From Sphingomonas sp. NFR15 (GTDB lineage: Bacteria > Pseudomonadota > Alphaproteobacteria > Sphingomonadales > Sphingomonadaceae): a stretch of 64,000 nucleotides of DNA. The notes beneath the pieces are model-generated. The model made no database searches, was not told the origin of the DNA, and saw nothing but the letters and a program-made list of their open reading frames with translations. Positions 24,007-32,648 of the stretch are shown here, in pieces. Numbering within the stretch: the stretch's first letter is position 1; each line of letters opens with the position of its first letter. The position numbers and the translations under genes were made by a program. The stretch lies in the NCBI RefSeq assembly GCF_900103265.1, contig NZ_FMWX01000001.1:873753-937752 (forward strand). Reading direction: 5' to 3'.

Positions 24007-26865
24007 TTAGAAGCCGACCGTGATCCGGCCATAATAATAGCCGCCGGTGAAGCCGTAGCCGCCGGTGGTGGGATATTGACTGGACCCGAGCGTCGCGTTG
24101 AACGACGCCGTGGTATAGTCGGGGTACACGTTGAACAGGTTGTTGCTGCCGACCGCGAGATTGATCTTCGGCGTCAGATCATAGCCGACTTCGAGATCGG
24201 TGATCCATTTGGCGCCGAAGTGACGATCGTTCGCGGTCGGATTTGCCCCGTTCACCAGATTGGCGATCCCGTCGAACTTCCCGTACCGCACCACACGCGT
24301 ATTGATCGTGAACTTGCCGAGATTGGTGAGGTTGCCGAGGAACAGCTTGGTGCGCGGCAGGTTGGTGGTCAGGTTCGCTTGGGATAGCCGATCGAACAAC
24401 ACGAAGTTCGAACCGAGCGCGGCGAGCTGCGACGGGTTGGCCTTGATGTGGGTGATGTCGGTCTGGTTGTAATTATAGCCGATGTTCCAGGACATCGTCG
24501 CGAAATCCGCGACCTTGTGCCGGTACGTCGCGACGACGTCGATGCCGCGCGTGCGGGTGTCGATCGCGTTGGTGTAATATTGCGCGCTGATATCGGGCGA
24601 CAGCCCGTTGGCGACGAGGATCTTCGATACCGCCGTGCCGGTCAGCGTCGAAGTGATCGCGATACGATCCTTGACCGAAACCTGATAGCCATCGACCGTT
24701 ATGTTGAGGTTGCGGATCGGGTTCAACACAAACCCAGCGCTGAAGTTGGTCGAGGTCTCGGGCTTGAGTGGCGTCGCGCCGAGCGCGATCGCGGCGGGCG
24801 AACCGACCGGCAGCGTCTTGATCTGCAACAGGTTCAGGCTGCCATCGGGGAGGTTACGGAATTGGCCGGTGGTGGACGCATAGATTTGCTGCGCGAGCGC
24901 CGGCGCGCGGAAGCCCGAACTGACCGCGCCGCGGAGCGCGAGCCAGGGCGTGATCGCCTGCCGAATGTTGGCCTTGCCGATCGCGGTGTCGCCGGAGGCA
25001 TCGTCGTAATGTTCGAACCGGCCCGCCACGCCGATCGTCGTGCTCGGCGTCGGATCATAGGCGAGATCGACATAGGCGGCGATGTTGTTGCGCTTCTTGC
25101 TGCCGGCGTCGGCCGGGGTGAAGCCCGCCGCCGCCTGTGCGCCCGGTGCCGGTCGGATCGTGCGCCCGTTGACGACATAGGTGTACGTCCCCGCCTGATA
25201 GCTGGCGAGTTCCCCCGCCATCACGGCATAGGTTTCGAGCCGATGCTGCAAGCCGGCCGACACCTGAAGGTTGCCGCCGCCCAGCGCATAGCCCTTGGTG
25301 ATATCGAACGAATTGACCCATTCGGTCGATTTCAGCGTGCCGACATAGACGTCATGCGGGCTGGTCGGCCCGAGCGAGGGGTTGAGCGTCTTGCTGCCAT
25401 ATTGGCCGGCGCGGTTACTGCCATAGGTGCTGCTGATGTCCCAGTTCCAGCCCGATAGCGTGCCCTTCACCCCCAGCGCGAACTCGAAATCCTCCTCGGA
25501 GATGTTGAGACGCGGGCGGAAGCCGTCGGGATAGACGTTGGGCAGCGAGGCCGCGTTGTTCGGGTACCGAAAGGTGAAATCGAGCTGCGAGTTGCGCTGG
25601 CTGTAGGTGCCGAACGAATAGACCTGCACCCCGCCCAGATCATAGCCGGCATTGTAGCCGAGGTTCATCTGCCGGGTCGGGAACGCGCCGTAATTCTTGG
25701 TGACGAGCCGGTCCGCGCTCGCCTCGCGCGGATCGATCGCGGTGTCGCCGGCGCGGTAATAGAGGCAGGTCGATCCCCCCAGCGTCGTGCAACCCGCGAT
25801 CGGCACCGCGCGGTTCGAGGCTTCCTGCTTCTTGAGGTTGACGAAAACGTCCGCGAAGCCGGCCTCGCCGATCTTGGTGCCATAGCTTAGCTGCGCGAGG
25901 TAATTCTCGCCGTCGGAGCGGTCCATGTTCTGCCCCGCCGTGAAGCTGGCCGAACCGCCGCCGGTGCCGTGCTTGAGGATGATGTTGATGACGCCAGCGA
26001 TCGCGTCCGATCCGTATTGCGCCGCCGCGCCGTCGCGCAACACTTCGATATGGTCCACCGCCGAGGTCGGGATCATGTCGAGGTCGGCCGGGACCGAGCC
26101 GTTGTACAGCGACGACACCGCGTTGATGAGCGAGGTCTTGTGGCGGCGCTTGCCATTGACCAGGATCAGCGTCTGATCGGGGTTGAGTCCCCGTAGGCCG
26201 CCGGTCGAGATCACCGTGGAGGTGCCGCCGCCGGCGCGGGTCGGCACGTTGAACGAGGGCACCAGCGAGTTCAGCGCCGCGAGCACGCCGGGCTTGCCGG
26301 TCTTCTCCAGTTCGGTCGCGGAGATCACGTCGATCGGGGTCGGGCTCTTGGCGACGCTGCGCTGGATGCCGCGGCTGCCGGTGACGATGACCGTTTCAGG
26401 CTCGTCGATGGCGGCATCGGCTGCCTCGGGCGCTGGGGCGGAGGCCTGCGGCGCGACCGGTGCCGGGGCGAGCGCCGCGACGCGACCGCCCTCGATGTCG
26501 AGGCTGGCCTTTCGGATCGCGCTCGCCATGCTGGTGTCGGCCGTCGCGGCGAGCGCCACGACACCCTTGCCCGAGCGCGCGACCTTGAGGCCGGTCCCCT
26601 CGATCATCTGGTTGAGCGCCACCTCGGGCGTCATGATGCCGCTGACCGTGTGCGTGCGCATGTTTCGCACCCGATCGTACGGGAACAGGATCTGCACGCC
26701 CGATTGCCGGGCGAAGACGCTCATCGCGCTCGCGAGCGGCTGTGCCGGAATGTCGAACGAGCGCGCGCTGACCTTGATCGTAGCCTGCGCCGCGACCGGC
26801 GTCGCGACGATGGCGGTCGAGAACAGCATGGCCGCGACGATGAGTGACCGATTGCCCCGCTTCAT
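24007..26865 (-). CDS. TonB-dependent receptor with N-terminal STN signalling domain
   Basis: A 952-residue outer-membrane receptor. After the signal peptide (ends VATPVAAQA) residues about 30-105 form an STN domain (ARSFDIPAQPLASAMSVFA, GIMTPEVALNQMIEGTGL), used to pass ligand occupancy to a FecR-type anti-sigma protein. Then come ETVIVTGSRG, a plug with HIEVLRDGAAAQYGSDAI and INIILKHG, and the barrel ending in YYYGRITVGF. GGGGGG lies eight bases before ATG 26865. The gene is divergent from an ECF sigma factor and FecR and leads the operon with the acylase and dipeptidase, so the ligand is probably an acyl-amide or peptide rather than iron. That last point is inference. Confidence 0.93.
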   Translation of the reverse strand: MKRGNRSLIVAAMLFSTAIVATPVAAQATIKVSARSFDIPAQPLASAMSVFARQSGVQILFPYDRVRNMRTHTVSGIMTPEVALNQMIEGTGLKVARSGKGVVALAATADTSMASAIRKASLDIEGGRVAALAPAPVAPQASAPAPEAADAAIDEPETVIVTGSRGIQRSVAKSPTPIDVISATELEKTGKPGVLAALNSLVPSFNVPTRAGGGTSTVISTGGLRGLNPDQTLILVNGKRRHKTSLINAVSSLYNGSVPADLDMIPTSAVDHIEVLRDGAAAQYGSDAIAGVINIILKHGTGGGSASFTAGQNMDRSDGENYLAQLSYGTKIGEAGFADVFVNLKKQEASNRAVPIAGCTTLGGSTCLYYRAGDTAIDPREASADRLVTKNYGAFPTRQMNLGYNAGYDLGGVQVYSFGTYSQRNSQLDFTFRYPNNAASLPNVYPDGFRPRLNISEEDFEFALGVKGTLSGWNWDISSTYGSNRAGQYGSKTLNPSLGPTSPHDVYVGTLKSTEWVNSFDITKGYALGGGNLQVSAGLQHRLETYAVMAGELASYQAGTYTYVVNGRTIRPAPGAQAAAGFTPADAGSKKRNNIAAYVDLAYDPTPSTTIGVAGRFEHYDDASGDTAIGKANIRQAITPWLALRGAVSSGFRAPALAQQIYASTTGQFRNLPDGSLNLLQIKTLPVGSPAAIALGATPLKPETSTNFSAGFVLNPIRNLNITVDGYQVSVKDRIAITSTLTGTAVSKILVANGLSPDISAQYYTNAIDTRTRGIDVVATYRHKVADFATMSWNIGYNYNQTDITHIKANPSQLAALGSNFVLFDRLSQANLTTNLPRTKLFLGNLTNLGKFTINTRVVRYGKFDGIANLVNGANPTANDRHFGAKWITDLEVGYDLTPKINLAVGSNNLFNVYPDYTTASFNATLGSSQYPTTGGYGFTGGYYYGRITVGF

Positions 26866-26883
26866 GATTGTGACCCCCCGAAT

Positions 26884-27039
26884 TTGCTATGTTCGGGTTG
26901 CTATAACGGAGGGCAGGCGCACTTCTGCCAATGCGGATTTCAAATATGTTGCACCGCATTGCAAATAGGTCGCCGCCGCAAAACGCTGGACAACGCATTC
27001 ATCCGCGGCAACCATGTTGCCTCGTAATAATGTTCGGGT
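26884..27039. promoter_or_regulatory. Divergent control region with short repeats between receptor and sigma factor
   Basis: The 224 bases between the receptor and sigma genes carry several repeats. TTGCTAT occurs twice 14 bases apart (26884-26890, 26898-26904). ATGTTCGGGT appears at 26889-26898 and again at 27030-27039. An inverted repeat TTGCA-N6-TGCAA lies at 26949-26964. This region must hold the ECF-dependent promoter of the receptor operon. I cannot assign boxes with confidence. Confidence 0.35.
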
Positions 27040-27089
27040 GGTGCGAATCGCGGGCATGAGATGGGGCTTACGGTCAGTTGGGGGTCGCG

Positions 27090-27677
27090 GTGGAGTTGGT
27101 CAGAAAGCGTCTGGACTGGTATAAGGCGACGATCCTGCCGCATCAGGCGGCCTTGCGCGAACGGGTTCGCCGCATCCTGCCGCGCCGTGACGATCTCGAC
27201 GATCTCGTCTCGGAGGCGATGACGCGAGCGTTCGCCACCGTCGAGTTCGACCACATCGTTCACGGCCGCGCCTATCTTTTTCAGATCGCGCGCAACATGA
27301 TCATCGACGAGGTCCGCCGCGACAAGATCGTGTCGCTCTCCCTTGTCGCCGATCTCGATCTGATCGCGATCGACAGCGGCGCCGAGGCGCGGCTACAGGC
27401 GCGCGACGAATTGCGGCGGCTGGAAGCGATCATCGAAACCTTGCCGATCCAATGCCGTCGCGCGTTTATTTTGCGGCGCGTCCACGATAAATCGGTCCAG
27501 GAGATAGCAGACGAGATGGGTCTGTCCGTTTCGACCGTAGACAAGCATATCGGCCGCGCCGCGTTGAAGATCATGCAGGCCATCGGCCAATATGAGGATC
27601 TGGGTTTTGGATGGTCGATACAAAAACGCCGAGGAACGGCAAGCGATCGACCAGGAAGCGGCACGGCGCTTTCTTGA
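27090..27677 (+). CDS. ECF sigma-70 factor (FecI-like)
   Basis: A 195-residue extracytoplasmic-function sigma factor. Region 2 includes RRDDLDDLVSEAMTRAF and HGRAYLFQIARNMIIDEVRR, and region 4 includes LEAIIETLPIQCRRAFILRR with the HTH QEIADEMGLSVSTVDKHI. Start is uncertain: GTG 27090 has GGGGG five bases upstream, and TTG 27078 is also open. It overlaps the FecR gene by 86 bases and should direct RNA polymerase to the divergent receptor operon when the receptor binds its ligand. Confidence 0.9.
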   Translation: MELVRKRLDWYKATILPHQAALRERVRRILPRRDDLDDLVSEAMTRAFATVEFDHIVHGRAYLFQIARNMIIDEVRRDKIVSLSLVADLDLIAIDSGAEARLQARDELRRLEAIIETLPIQCRRAFILRRVHDKSVQEIADEMGLSVSTVDKHIGRAALKIMQAIGQYEDLGFGWSIQKRRGTASDRPGSGTALS

Positions 27678-28626
27678 GGCGCGCACGCTCGACACGCCCG
27701 ATGCCTGGAACGCCGTTTACGCCTGGATCGCCGAAGATCCCGCGCATGGCTTCGCGTTCGCGCAAGCCGAATCCGCGTGGGAGTTCAGCGAACGCCTGAG
27801 CGAGATCACCCCCTCGGTCGCACCGGAGGAGATCGCCGGACCGGCGGGCCGCTTCGAAGCGTTCTTCGATCGCCGGATCGTCGCCGGCATGGTCGCGGCG
27901 ATGCTGGTCGCGACCGCCGGGACGATCGGTTTGCAGAAATGGGCCGCGGTCGAGCGCCTGCACACCGCCGTCGGCCAGGAGAAGAGCTACCGGCTCGAGG
28001 ACGGCAGTCTCGTCCATCTCAACACCGACAGCACGGTCGAGGTCGCGATGCGCGACCGGGAGCGGCTCGTCCATCTGCTCAAGGGCGAGGCGCGCTTCGA
28101 TGTGGCCCACAACAAGCAACGCCCGTTCATCGTGCAGGCCGGCGACGCCACCGTGCGCGCGGTCGGCACGGCCTTCGCCGTTCGCCTGCGCAACGATCTG
28201 ACCGAACTGACCGTGATCGAAGGCCGGGTCGCGGTGCATGAGGGCGCCGCGCCGACACAGATGGTCGGTGCCGGCACCGCGGCGGCGATCCGCAGCGGAA
28301 CCGTCTCGACGACGGCGCTCTTGCCCGGTCAGATCGCGCAGCGCACCGCCTGGCAGGACGGCGTGATCCAGTTCGACGGGGAGACGCTCGCGCAGGCGGT
28401 CGAGGAGTTCAACCGCTATCGCACCGCGCCGCTGGTGATCGGCGATCCGCAGATCGCCTCGCTGCGGGTCGGCGGCACCTTCAAGGCCGGCAGTTCGGAT
28501 CAGTTCGTGACCGCGCTGTCGCAGAGCTTCGACATCCGTTCGGTGTCGGGCAAGGACAATTCGGTCATCCTGCTGCCTGCCGGAAATCCGCCACGGGCCG
28601 CGGCGGGCGGTGGCAGAGATCGCTGA
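27592..28626 (+). CDS. FecR-family anti-sigma/signal transducer
   Basis: A 344-residue inner-membrane protein that relays receptor occupancy to the sigma factor. The N-terminal cytoplasmic DUF4880 part is DQEAARRFLEART to YAWIAEDPAHG. One transmembrane helix follows at about residues 96-115 (VAGMVAAMLVATAGTIGL), then the periplasmic FecR domain (SYRLEDGSLVHLNTDSTVE, VIEGRVAVHEG) and an STN-like C-terminal module. The DUF4880 part is encoded inside the sigma gene's 3' end, so the 86-base overlap is real and not a start-choice error. Confidence 0.9.
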   Translation: MRIWVLDGRYKNAEERQAIDQEAARRFLEARTLDTPDAWNAVYAWIAEDPAHGFAFAQAESAWEFSERLSEITPSVAPEEIAGPAGRFEAFFDRRIVAGMVAAMLVATAGTIGLQKWAAVERLHTAVGQEKSYRLEDGSLVHLNTDSTVEVAMRDRERLVHLLKGEARFDVAHNKQRPFIVQAGDATVRAVGTAFAVRLRNDLTELTVIEGRVAVHEGAAPTQMVGAGTAAAIRSGTVSTTALLPGQIAQRTAWQDGVIQFDGETLAQAVEEFNRYRTAPLVIGDPQIASLRVGGTFKAGSSDQFVTALSQSFDIRSVSGKDNSVILLPAGNPPRAAAGGGRDR

Positions 28627-28645
28627 GCCATCCGTTCTGGGGCGC

Positions 28646-29992
28646 ATGACAGTTTCACCTCTCGCGCCCGGCGCCCCCGCCCCTTCGACCTCCAGCCGTA
28701 TCCGCTCGATCTTCGGCGGGTCGATGGGAAACCTCGTCGAATGGTACGACTGGTACGTCTATTCGGCCTTCACGCTCTATTTCGCGCCGGTCTTCTTCCC
28801 GGCCGACGATCGCACCGCGCAGTTGCTCAACGCCGCGGCGATCTTCGCGGTCGGCTTCCTGATGCGGCCGCTCGGGGCGTGGCTGATGGGCATGTACGCC
28901 GATCGCCACGGCCGCAAAGCGGGCCTGACGCTGTCGGTGATGCTGATGGGCGGCGGTTCGCTGCTGATCGCCGCGACGCCAGGCTATGCGACGATCGGCG
29001 CGGGCGCGCCGGCACTGCTGCTGCTCGCCCGGCTGTTGCAGGGTCTGTCGGTCGGCGGCGAATATGGCGCGAGCGCGACCTATCTGTCCGAAATGGCGCA
29101 GCGCGAGCATCGCGGTTTCTTCTCCAGCTTCCAATATGTCACGCTGATCGCCGGGCAATTGATCGCGCTGTGCGTGCTGCTGCTGCTTCAGACGATGCTG
29201 CCCGAGGCGGCGCTCGAGCAATGGGGCTGGCGGGTGCCGTTCGCGATCGGCGGGATGCTGGCGATCAGCGTGTTCTATCTCCGGCGCGGCCTGCTCGAGA
29301 CGCAGGATTTCAAGTCCGTCGAGGCCGACGCCGCCGCGCCACGCTCGAGCGGGCTGCAATTGTTCCGACATCACCCCAAGCAGGTGCTGATCGTGATGGC
29401 GCTCACCGCCGGCGGCACGCTCGCCTTCTACGCCTATTCGACGTACATGCAGAAGTTCCTCGTCAACTCGGTCGGGTTCGCGCGCGATACCGCGACCGGC
29501 ATCATGGCGGCGGCGTTGTTCATCTACATGCTGCTGCAGCCGGTGGCCGGCTGGCTGTCCGATCGGGTTGGCCGCAAGCCGCTGCTGATCGGCTTCGGCG
29601 TTGCCGGCATGACGCTGACCGTGCCGATCTTCATGCGGCTCGAAACGGTCGCGAACTCGTTCGAGGCGTTCCTGCTCGTGCTCGGCGCGCTGGTGATCGT
29701 GACCGGCTACACGGCGATCAACGCGGTGGTGAAGGCCGAACTGTTCCCCGCAAACATCCGCACCCTGGGCGTCGCCCTGCCCTATGCGCTGGCGAACACG
29801 ATCTTTGGCGGAACGGCCGAATATGTCGCCCTGGCGTTCAAATCGGCGGGGCTGGAGCGCGGCTTCTACTGGTACGTCTCGGGCATGATCGCGATCTCGT
29901 TGACCGTCTATTTGCGCATGAGCGAAACCAGCGAGATCGTAGTCGATCGACAGCTCAAACGGGCGCGCGAGGCGAGCGGGCCTAAGGCGTAG
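28646..29992 (+). CDS. MHS-family MFS symporter (alpha-ketoglutarate permease type)
   Basis: A 448-residue inner-membrane proton symporter with twelve predicted helices. The metabolite:H+ symporter pattern is clear: GNLVEWYDWYVYSAF in helix 1, MGMYADRHGRKAGL after helix 2 and LSDRVGRKPLL after helix 8. KgtP and related dicarboxylate carriers share these. I prefer ATG 28646 over GTG 28610, with GGGG just upstream. It starts 19 bases behind FecR, so it may belong to the same signalling operon and take up the acid released by the acylase/dipeptidase system. Confidence 0.88.
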   Translation: MTVSPLAPGAPAPSTSSRIRSIFGGSMGNLVEWYDWYVYSAFTLYFAPVFFPADDRTAQLLNAAAIFAVGFLMRPLGAWLMGMYADRHGRKAGLTLSVMLMGGGSLLIAATPGYATIGAGAPALLLLARLLQGLSVGGEYGASATYLSEMAQREHRGFFSSFQYVTLIAGQLIALCVLLLLQTMLPEAALEQWGWRVPFAIGGMLAISVFYLRRGLLETQDFKSVEADAAAPRSSGLQLFRHHPKQVLIVMALTAGGTLAFYAYSTYMQKFLVNSVGFARDTATGIMAAALFIYMLLQPVAGWLSDRVGRKPLLIGFGVAGMTLTVPIFMRLETVANSFEAFLLVLGALVIVTGYTAINAVVKAELFPANIRTLGVALPYALANTIFGGTAEYVALAFKSAGLERGFYWYVSGMIAISLTVYLRMSETSEIVVDRQLKRAREASGPKA

Positions 29993-30244
29993 GGATGGGA
30001 TAGTCATGGCAGCTCCTCCCGGTGAAGCCCCGATGCTCTGCCTGTCTCCCTGAGCGCTCAAACGTCGCGCGGCACTCAGTCTGTCACCTCTACCGTGCCC
30101 CGAGCGCCCCTCCGCGCAGCGGTTTCGTGCTTCCAGCAACTCTCCTCGTTCAGGACGCGCCCGTGTTGGTCTGTCCTACACGCACAGCTTCGGCCATATT
30201 CCCGCGCACTCTTGGACATCGTCGGCGCCCAACATGACGCCCGT

Positions 30245-32551
30245 TCAGGCCGAGAACAGGCTCTTGCGGATGATCGCGTGGACGCCCCAATTGCCGTTGG
30301 CGACCTGACTGATCCCGAAATCGACCGCGACCGACAGCAGCGAGATCGCCTCGTCCTCGGTGAGATCGCGCAGCGTCATCAGGAAGCGACGCGCCTTGCG
30401 GAAACAGTCTCGCATGGCGAGGTCGATCGAGGATTGCTTGTACACCTCGCTCTGCGCGTTCGGGCCGAATTCCTTGAGGTAATCGGGGTTCGAAAAGCCA
30501 AGGATCACCCATTCGTCGCGCGTCTCGATCATCGGATAATCGAGGTCGCGGATAAATTTGGCGCTCGCCTTGGCGGGGTGGAGGATGACCTGGATGGTCG
30601 CGGTCATCGAGCATTCGATGGCCGTGCCGCACAGTTCGGAATCGCCTTGGCTGGCATGCGGATCGCCAAGCGACAGCAGCCCGCCCGGCACGCTCACCGG
30701 CAGGAACACGCTCGCGCCCGCGCCGAGCCGCCAATTGTCGATGTTGCCGCCGAAATTGGCGGGCGGCACCGAATCGACCAGTTCGGAATGCGCCGGCGCG
30801 AGCGCGACCACGCCAAAATGCGGGCGCACCGGAATGGTGATGTCGCGCAGCACGTCGTAATTGCGCGTGATCGTCTCGGGATCGACCGGGATGCCGGGAT
30901 AGTCAATCCGGTCATGCACCACGCCCGACGGGTCGGTCTGCGGAGTCCAGCGGTACGAATAGACCGCCTGCGCGGTGGTGCGGCCCGGCTCGTTGCCGAT
31001 CTCGTAGATCGTGACGACCTCACGCTGCTTAGGCTCGGTGATGAGATCGCTGTAGTGGAAACCCCAATAGGCGGCGGCGTTGCTGCCGAACGAGCGCCCG
31101 GCGAAGCGCGGGTTGGCGCTCGGACGCGTCGCCATGTCGAGGATGCGGACCTCGACGACATCGCCGGGCCGCGCGCCCTCGATCGCGATCGGGCCGGTGC
31201 AGATATGCACGCCATACCCTTCGCCGGGGCCGCGCCCGAACGCGGAAGCGTCGATAGGCCCCGCGCCGCGCCGCTCGACCGCCTTGCCGTCCGCCGTCCA
31301 GTGATAGACGCTTTCCGCGCCGGCATCGCCCTCTACCATCCTTTCGGCATCGTCGTTGGCATGGTGGGTCAGCGTCTCGACCGTCACATAATCGCCCGAG
31401 CGGATTTCGAGCACGGGCTTGAGCGATCGGCTGAAATACCCCCAGTGGATCGTGTCGGGGCGGACCGGCAGCAAGTGATGCCGCACGGTACGCGCGGCAT
31501 CGTCGAGCGGCGGCAAGGTGGCGATGGCGGCGCCGGTCTTGGCGGCGTCCAACCGCACGTCGCGGGCCTTTTCGGGGCGTCCGCGCCGGGGAAGGCCGGC
31601 GGCGGTGGCGTCGGCCTCGGGCGATTTGCGATATTCGCGCGGGCTCATGCCATATTGCTCGCGGAACGCGCGGCTGAACGAGGCGCTGTCGTTGAAGCCC
31701 CATTGGAACAGGATTTCCGAGATCGAACGCTGCGCGTGCAATGGGCTGTGCAGGTCGAGCCGACATCGCTCCAGGCGGCGAAGCTTCACGTAATGGCCAA
31801 AGCTCTCGCCATGCGCCTCGAACAGCTTCTGGAGGTAGCGCGGCGAGATGTCGTGCTCGGCGGCGATCTGGTGGGTGTTGAGATTGGCGTCGGACAATCG
31901 CATCTCGATCGACTGGAACACGCGCTCCAGGATCGCGGCGCGTCCGCCCGCCGCGCCGCCGAGCGCCTTGGTGGGCGCGCGGTCGAGCAGGGTCGCGGCG
32001 ATCAGTTCGGGCAGGGCGAGTTCGACCGGTCGGATCTGATCGTCGGAAATGTCGAGGATCGTGTCGGCGACAGTGCGCAGCAGACCGGACAGCATCCGCC
32101 CGGTCGCGGTATCGGAGATGAGGTTGCTGATATCGGTCGGCAGCGGCGAGCGCGCTTTCAGCGCGGGCAGATTGTGCGGGACTTTGACGACGAGCAGCCG
32201 GAATTCTCCGGTCAGAGCGATCTCGCACGGCGTATCGCCGCTGCCATAGACCATGTCGCCCTCACCGATCTCCAGCCTCGCGGCACCGCCGGTCGCGCTC
32301 AACGCGCCTTCGAGCAGGAGAACGAGCCAGAAGCAGCGCGCTTCCTGCCGGAAGTCGATCGCGATCGTCTGCGCGGTGCCGGTGATGCGAATGAACTGAA
32401 GCCGCTGCCCGCTGGTGAAGCTGACAAGATCGCCATAGATGTCCTCTGCGGCCATCTCGAGCGTCAGCGAAACCCGGCGCAATGCGAACCGCCATGCCTC
32501 CAACCGCTGGTCGTGCGGATAGGCATTGGTCGTCAGTCGCACTCCGGTCAT
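30245..32551 (-). CDS. AraC-type regulator fused to acetamidase/formamidase
   Basis: One uninterrupted frame of 768 residues joins two families. Residues about 1-200 form an AraC-type ligand/oligomerisation domain. Residues 210-310 hold the double HTH of AraC regulators (IAAEHDISPRYLQKLFEAHG, SISEILFQWGFNDSASFSRA, EQYGMSPREYRKS). A Pro/Arg/Ala-rich linker spans 311-355. Residues 356-768 match the FmdA/AmdA amidase family (RPDTIHWGYFSRSLKPVLEI, THHANDDAERM, GGNIDNWRLGAG, LGDPHASQGDSE). These amidases release ammonia from short amides. The protein could bind DNA and hydrolyse its own inducer. It lies 97 bases behind a Rieske oxygenase gene on the same strand. The frame shows no stop or low-quality seam in the linker. 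Confidence 0.85.
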   Translation of the reverse strand: MTGVRLTTNAYPHDQRLEAWRFALRRVSLTLEMAAEDIYGDLVSFTSGQRLQFIRITGTAQTIAIDFRQEARCFWLVLLLEGALSATGGAARLEIGEGDMVYGSGDTPCEIALTGEFRLLVVKVPHNLPALKARSPLPTDISNLISDTATGRMLSGLLRTVADTILDISDDQIRPVELALPELIAATLLDRAPTKALGGAAGGRAAILERVFQSIEMRLSDANLNTHQIAAEHDISPRYLQKLFEAHGESFGHYVKLRRLERCRLDLHSPLHAQRSISEILFQWGFNDSASFSRAFREQYGMSPREYRKSPEADATAAGLPRRGRPEKARDVRLDAAKTGAAIATLPPLDDAARTVRHHLLPVRPDTIHWGYFSRSLKPVLEIRSGDYVTVETLTHHANDDAERMVEGDAGAESVYHWTADGKAVERRGAGPIDASAFGRGPGEGYGVHICTGPIAIEGARPGDVVEVRILDMATRPSANPRFAGRSFGSNAAAYWGFHYSDLITEPKQREVVTIYEIGNEPGRTTAQAVYSYRWTPQTDPSGVVHDRIDYPGIPVDPETITRNYDVLRDITIPVRPHFGVVALAPAHSELVDSVPPANFGGNIDNWRLGAGASVFLPVSVPGGLLSLGDPHASQGDSELCGTAIECSMTATIQVILHPAKASAKFIRDLDYPMIETRDEWVILGFSNPDYLKEFGPNAQSEVYKQSSIDLAMRDCFRKARRFLMTLRDLTEDEAISLLSVAVDFGISQVANGNWGVHAIIRKSLFSA

Positions 32552-32648
32552 GCCCGCATTTCCCCTTCAGCAGCCCCACATCGTCCACAGGGGACCGTCG
32601 CGGAAAAATATGGTGGCAGAATGTCCACGCGTCGCCGGGACGCTAAAT

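Noticed and set aside
21984..24023. A 679-codon plus-strand frame opposite the acylase
   Set aside because: Same shadow pattern; the minus-strand acylase has signal peptide, nucleophile Ser and family motifs.
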